Of a stretch of DNA of 64,000 nt, positions 62,977 through 64,000 are shown piece after piece. The first letter of the stretch is position 1; every line of letters begins with the position of its first letter. Below the pieces are notes generated by a model, which was not told the origin of the DNA, did not search any database, and saw only the letters and a program-made list of their open reading frames with translations. The stretch is from Panacagrimonas sp. (GTDB lineage: Bacteria; Pseudomonadota; Gammaproteobacteria; Nevskiales; Nevskiaceae): the NCBI RefSeq assembly GCF_020697055.1, contig NZ_JAJFBP010000012.1, positions 39,465 through 103,464 of the forward strand, given 5' to 3'. A program made the position numbers and the translations under genes.

Positions 62977-63492
62977 ATGCATACCGCGACCACCGACGTC
63001 TGGCGCTGGCTGTCCGAGATCCCCGATCCGGAGGTTCCGGCGGTATCGATCGTGGACCTCGGCATCGTGCGCGACGTGCGTCATGGCGCCGATGCGCGGC
63101 TCGTCGTCACCGTGACCCCGACCTACTCGGGATGTCCGGCGACCGAGGTGATCGCGAACTCGATCCGCGAAGCGCTGCAGGATCACGGGGTCGCGGACGC
63201 GCGGATCGAGATGCAGCTCTCTCCAGCCTGGACCACCGACTGGCTGACGCCGGAGGCCAAGGAAAAGCTGCGCCGCTACGGCATCGCGCCGCCGGCCGGC
63301 CTCGCGCCGGGCGAACGGGCGATCGATGCGAGCCGGATCCTGCGCTATCGGCCGGCCGATGATGGCGTGACGTGCCCGCGATGCGGCTCGGCGCGCACGG
63401 AGCTGATCAGCGGGTTCGGGTCGACGCCGTGCAAGGCGCTGTATCGCTGCGTGGCCTGCCGCGAGCCGTTCGACTACTTCAAGCCGCACTGA
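62977..63492 (+). CDS. paaD: Phenylacetate-CoA oxygenase accessory protein PaaD
   Basis: This 171-aa protein has an N-terminal MIP18-type (DUF59) domain with EIPDPEVPAVSIVDLGIVRD and a PTYSGCPATEVI motif. A C-terminal zinc-ribbon-like tail follows, with cysteines in CPRCGS and YRCVACREPFDYFKPH. PaaD assists assembly of the iron-sulfur or diiron centre of the epoxidase. The start at 62977 is 7 bp after paaC. Confidence 0.95.
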   Translation: MHTATTDVWRWLSEIPDPEVPAVSIVDLGIVRDVRHGADARLVVTVTPTYSGCPATEVIANSIREALQDHGVADARIEMQLSPAWTTDWLTPEAKEKLRRYGIAPPAGLAPGERAIDASRILRYRPADDGVTCPRCGSARTELISGFGSTPCKALYRCVACREPFDYFKPH

Positions 63493-63493
63493 C

Positions 63494-64000
63494 ATGACCA
63501 AGTTCCATGAACTCAGGGTCGCCGACGTGCGTCCCGAAACCCGCGACGCGCCTATTCGATCTGTGCGTCGGCGCAGGAGCAGAAGCTGCGCGTGGCGATC
63601 AAGCGCGTGGACGACGGCCTGTTCTCCAACTGGGCGGCGCAACATCTCAAGCCCGGCAGCACCGTCGACGTGATGGAACCGCAGGGGCACTTCAACGTGC
63701 CGCTGGAGCCTGCGAGCGCGCGGCATCACGTGGCCTTCGCCTCCGGCAGCGGCATCACGCCCGTGCTGTCGCTGATCAAGACCACACTGGCCGCCGAACC
63801 CGCGAGCCGGTTCACGCTGATCTATGGCAATCGCGCCTCGAGCTCGGTGATCTTCAAGGACGAGCTCGAGGACCTGAAGGACCGCTATCTCACGCGCCTG
63901 CGACTGGTGTTCATCCTGTCGCGCGAACAGCAGGACGTGGACCTGTTCAACGGCCGCATCGATGCCGAAAAGTGCGACGCGCTGCTGAAGCATTGGGTGG
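63494..64000 (+). pseudogene. paaE: Phenylacetyl-CoA epoxidase reductase subunit, interrupted (3' partial)
   Basis: PaaE passes electrons from NADPH through FAD and a 2Fe-2S centre to PaaA. The frame from ATG 63494 reads a normal N-terminus (TKFHELRVADVRPETRDA), but after 63550 the PaaE sequence continues only in another frame: YSICASAQEQKLRVAIKRVD, then GSGITPVLSLIKTTL, then FTLIYGNRASSSVIFKDELE. About 37 residues, including the arginine of the RxYS FAD motif, are missing, consistent with a deletion of about 110 bp that is not a multiple of three. The first frame stops at 63671. The gene runs off the window. A sequencing or assembly error is possible. Confidence 0.75.

Overview
The window reads as a chromosome segment of a high-GC gammaproteobacterium, most likely from the Lysobacterales/Xanthomonadales or neighbouring Nevskiales. 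The support is a short-lid adenylate kinase of 187 aa, a fused CysN/CysC, a DUF2244-coxB-coxA-ctaG-coxC-SURF1-ctaA-ctaB block next to biotin genes, and GGGACTC heptamer repeats of a kind I associate with xanthomonads. The placement is inference, since no rRNA or tRNA gene was seen. Coding density is high, many genes overlap by ATGA or GTGA, and GTG starts are common.

Layout. 1-6.5 kb: end of a uracil-DNA glycosylase-family gene, an RND efflux pair with a divergent TetR regulator, and a LysR regulator. 6.6-10.3 kb: sulfate activation (cysD, fused cysNC) and a TauE/SafE exporter. 10.3-23 kb: an accessory catabolic region with a crotonase, two decayed gene remnants, an Old Yellow Enzyme homologue, three tandem Baeyer-Villiger monooxygenases (BVMOs), a 927-aa MalT-type LuxR regulator and a CrtI-like oxidoreductase. 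23.4-27.6 kb: soluble pyrophosphatase, a PA2169-type protein, a proton-pumping pyrophosphatase and adk. 27.7-30.8 kb: an SRPBCC protein and two acyl-CoA dehydrogenases. 30.9-34.8 kb: comF, bioB, bioF, bioD. 34.8-45 kb: the aa3-type cytochrome oxidase with its heme A and copper assembly genes. 45-47.4 kb: small or odd genes, including a truncated glycosyltransferase and a stand-alone diiron (ODP) protein. 47.5-54 kb: CoA-thioester catabolism (GST, AidB-like, two crotonases, paired acyl-CoA dehydrogenases). 54-57 kb: a PaaX-family regulator, a fatty acid desaturase and a DUF3047 protein. 57-59.3 kb: small stress-type genes and a LexA-boxed radical SAM gene. 59.5-64 kb: a PaaX repressor and a paaA-paaB-cupin-paaC-paaD-paaE phenylacetyl-CoA epoxidase operon that runs off the window.

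How the parts fit. The organism appears to be an aerobic heterotroph that degrades ketones, aromatic compounds and acyl-CoA thioesters. BVMOs turn ketones into esters or lactones, the Paa epoxidase opens aromatic CoA thioesters, and several acyl-CoA dehydrogenases and crotonases feed beta-oxidation into a heme-copper respiratory chain. The points most worth a second look are: loss of the NADPH-phosphate contact residues in two of the three BVMOs; two in-frame heptamer repeat insertions of opposite orientation inside bioF; an apparent internal deletion and frameshift in paaE; a cupin gene inserted in the paa operon; a perfect LexA box at the radical SAM gene; and a 42-bp-arm inverted repeat between that gene and paaX.
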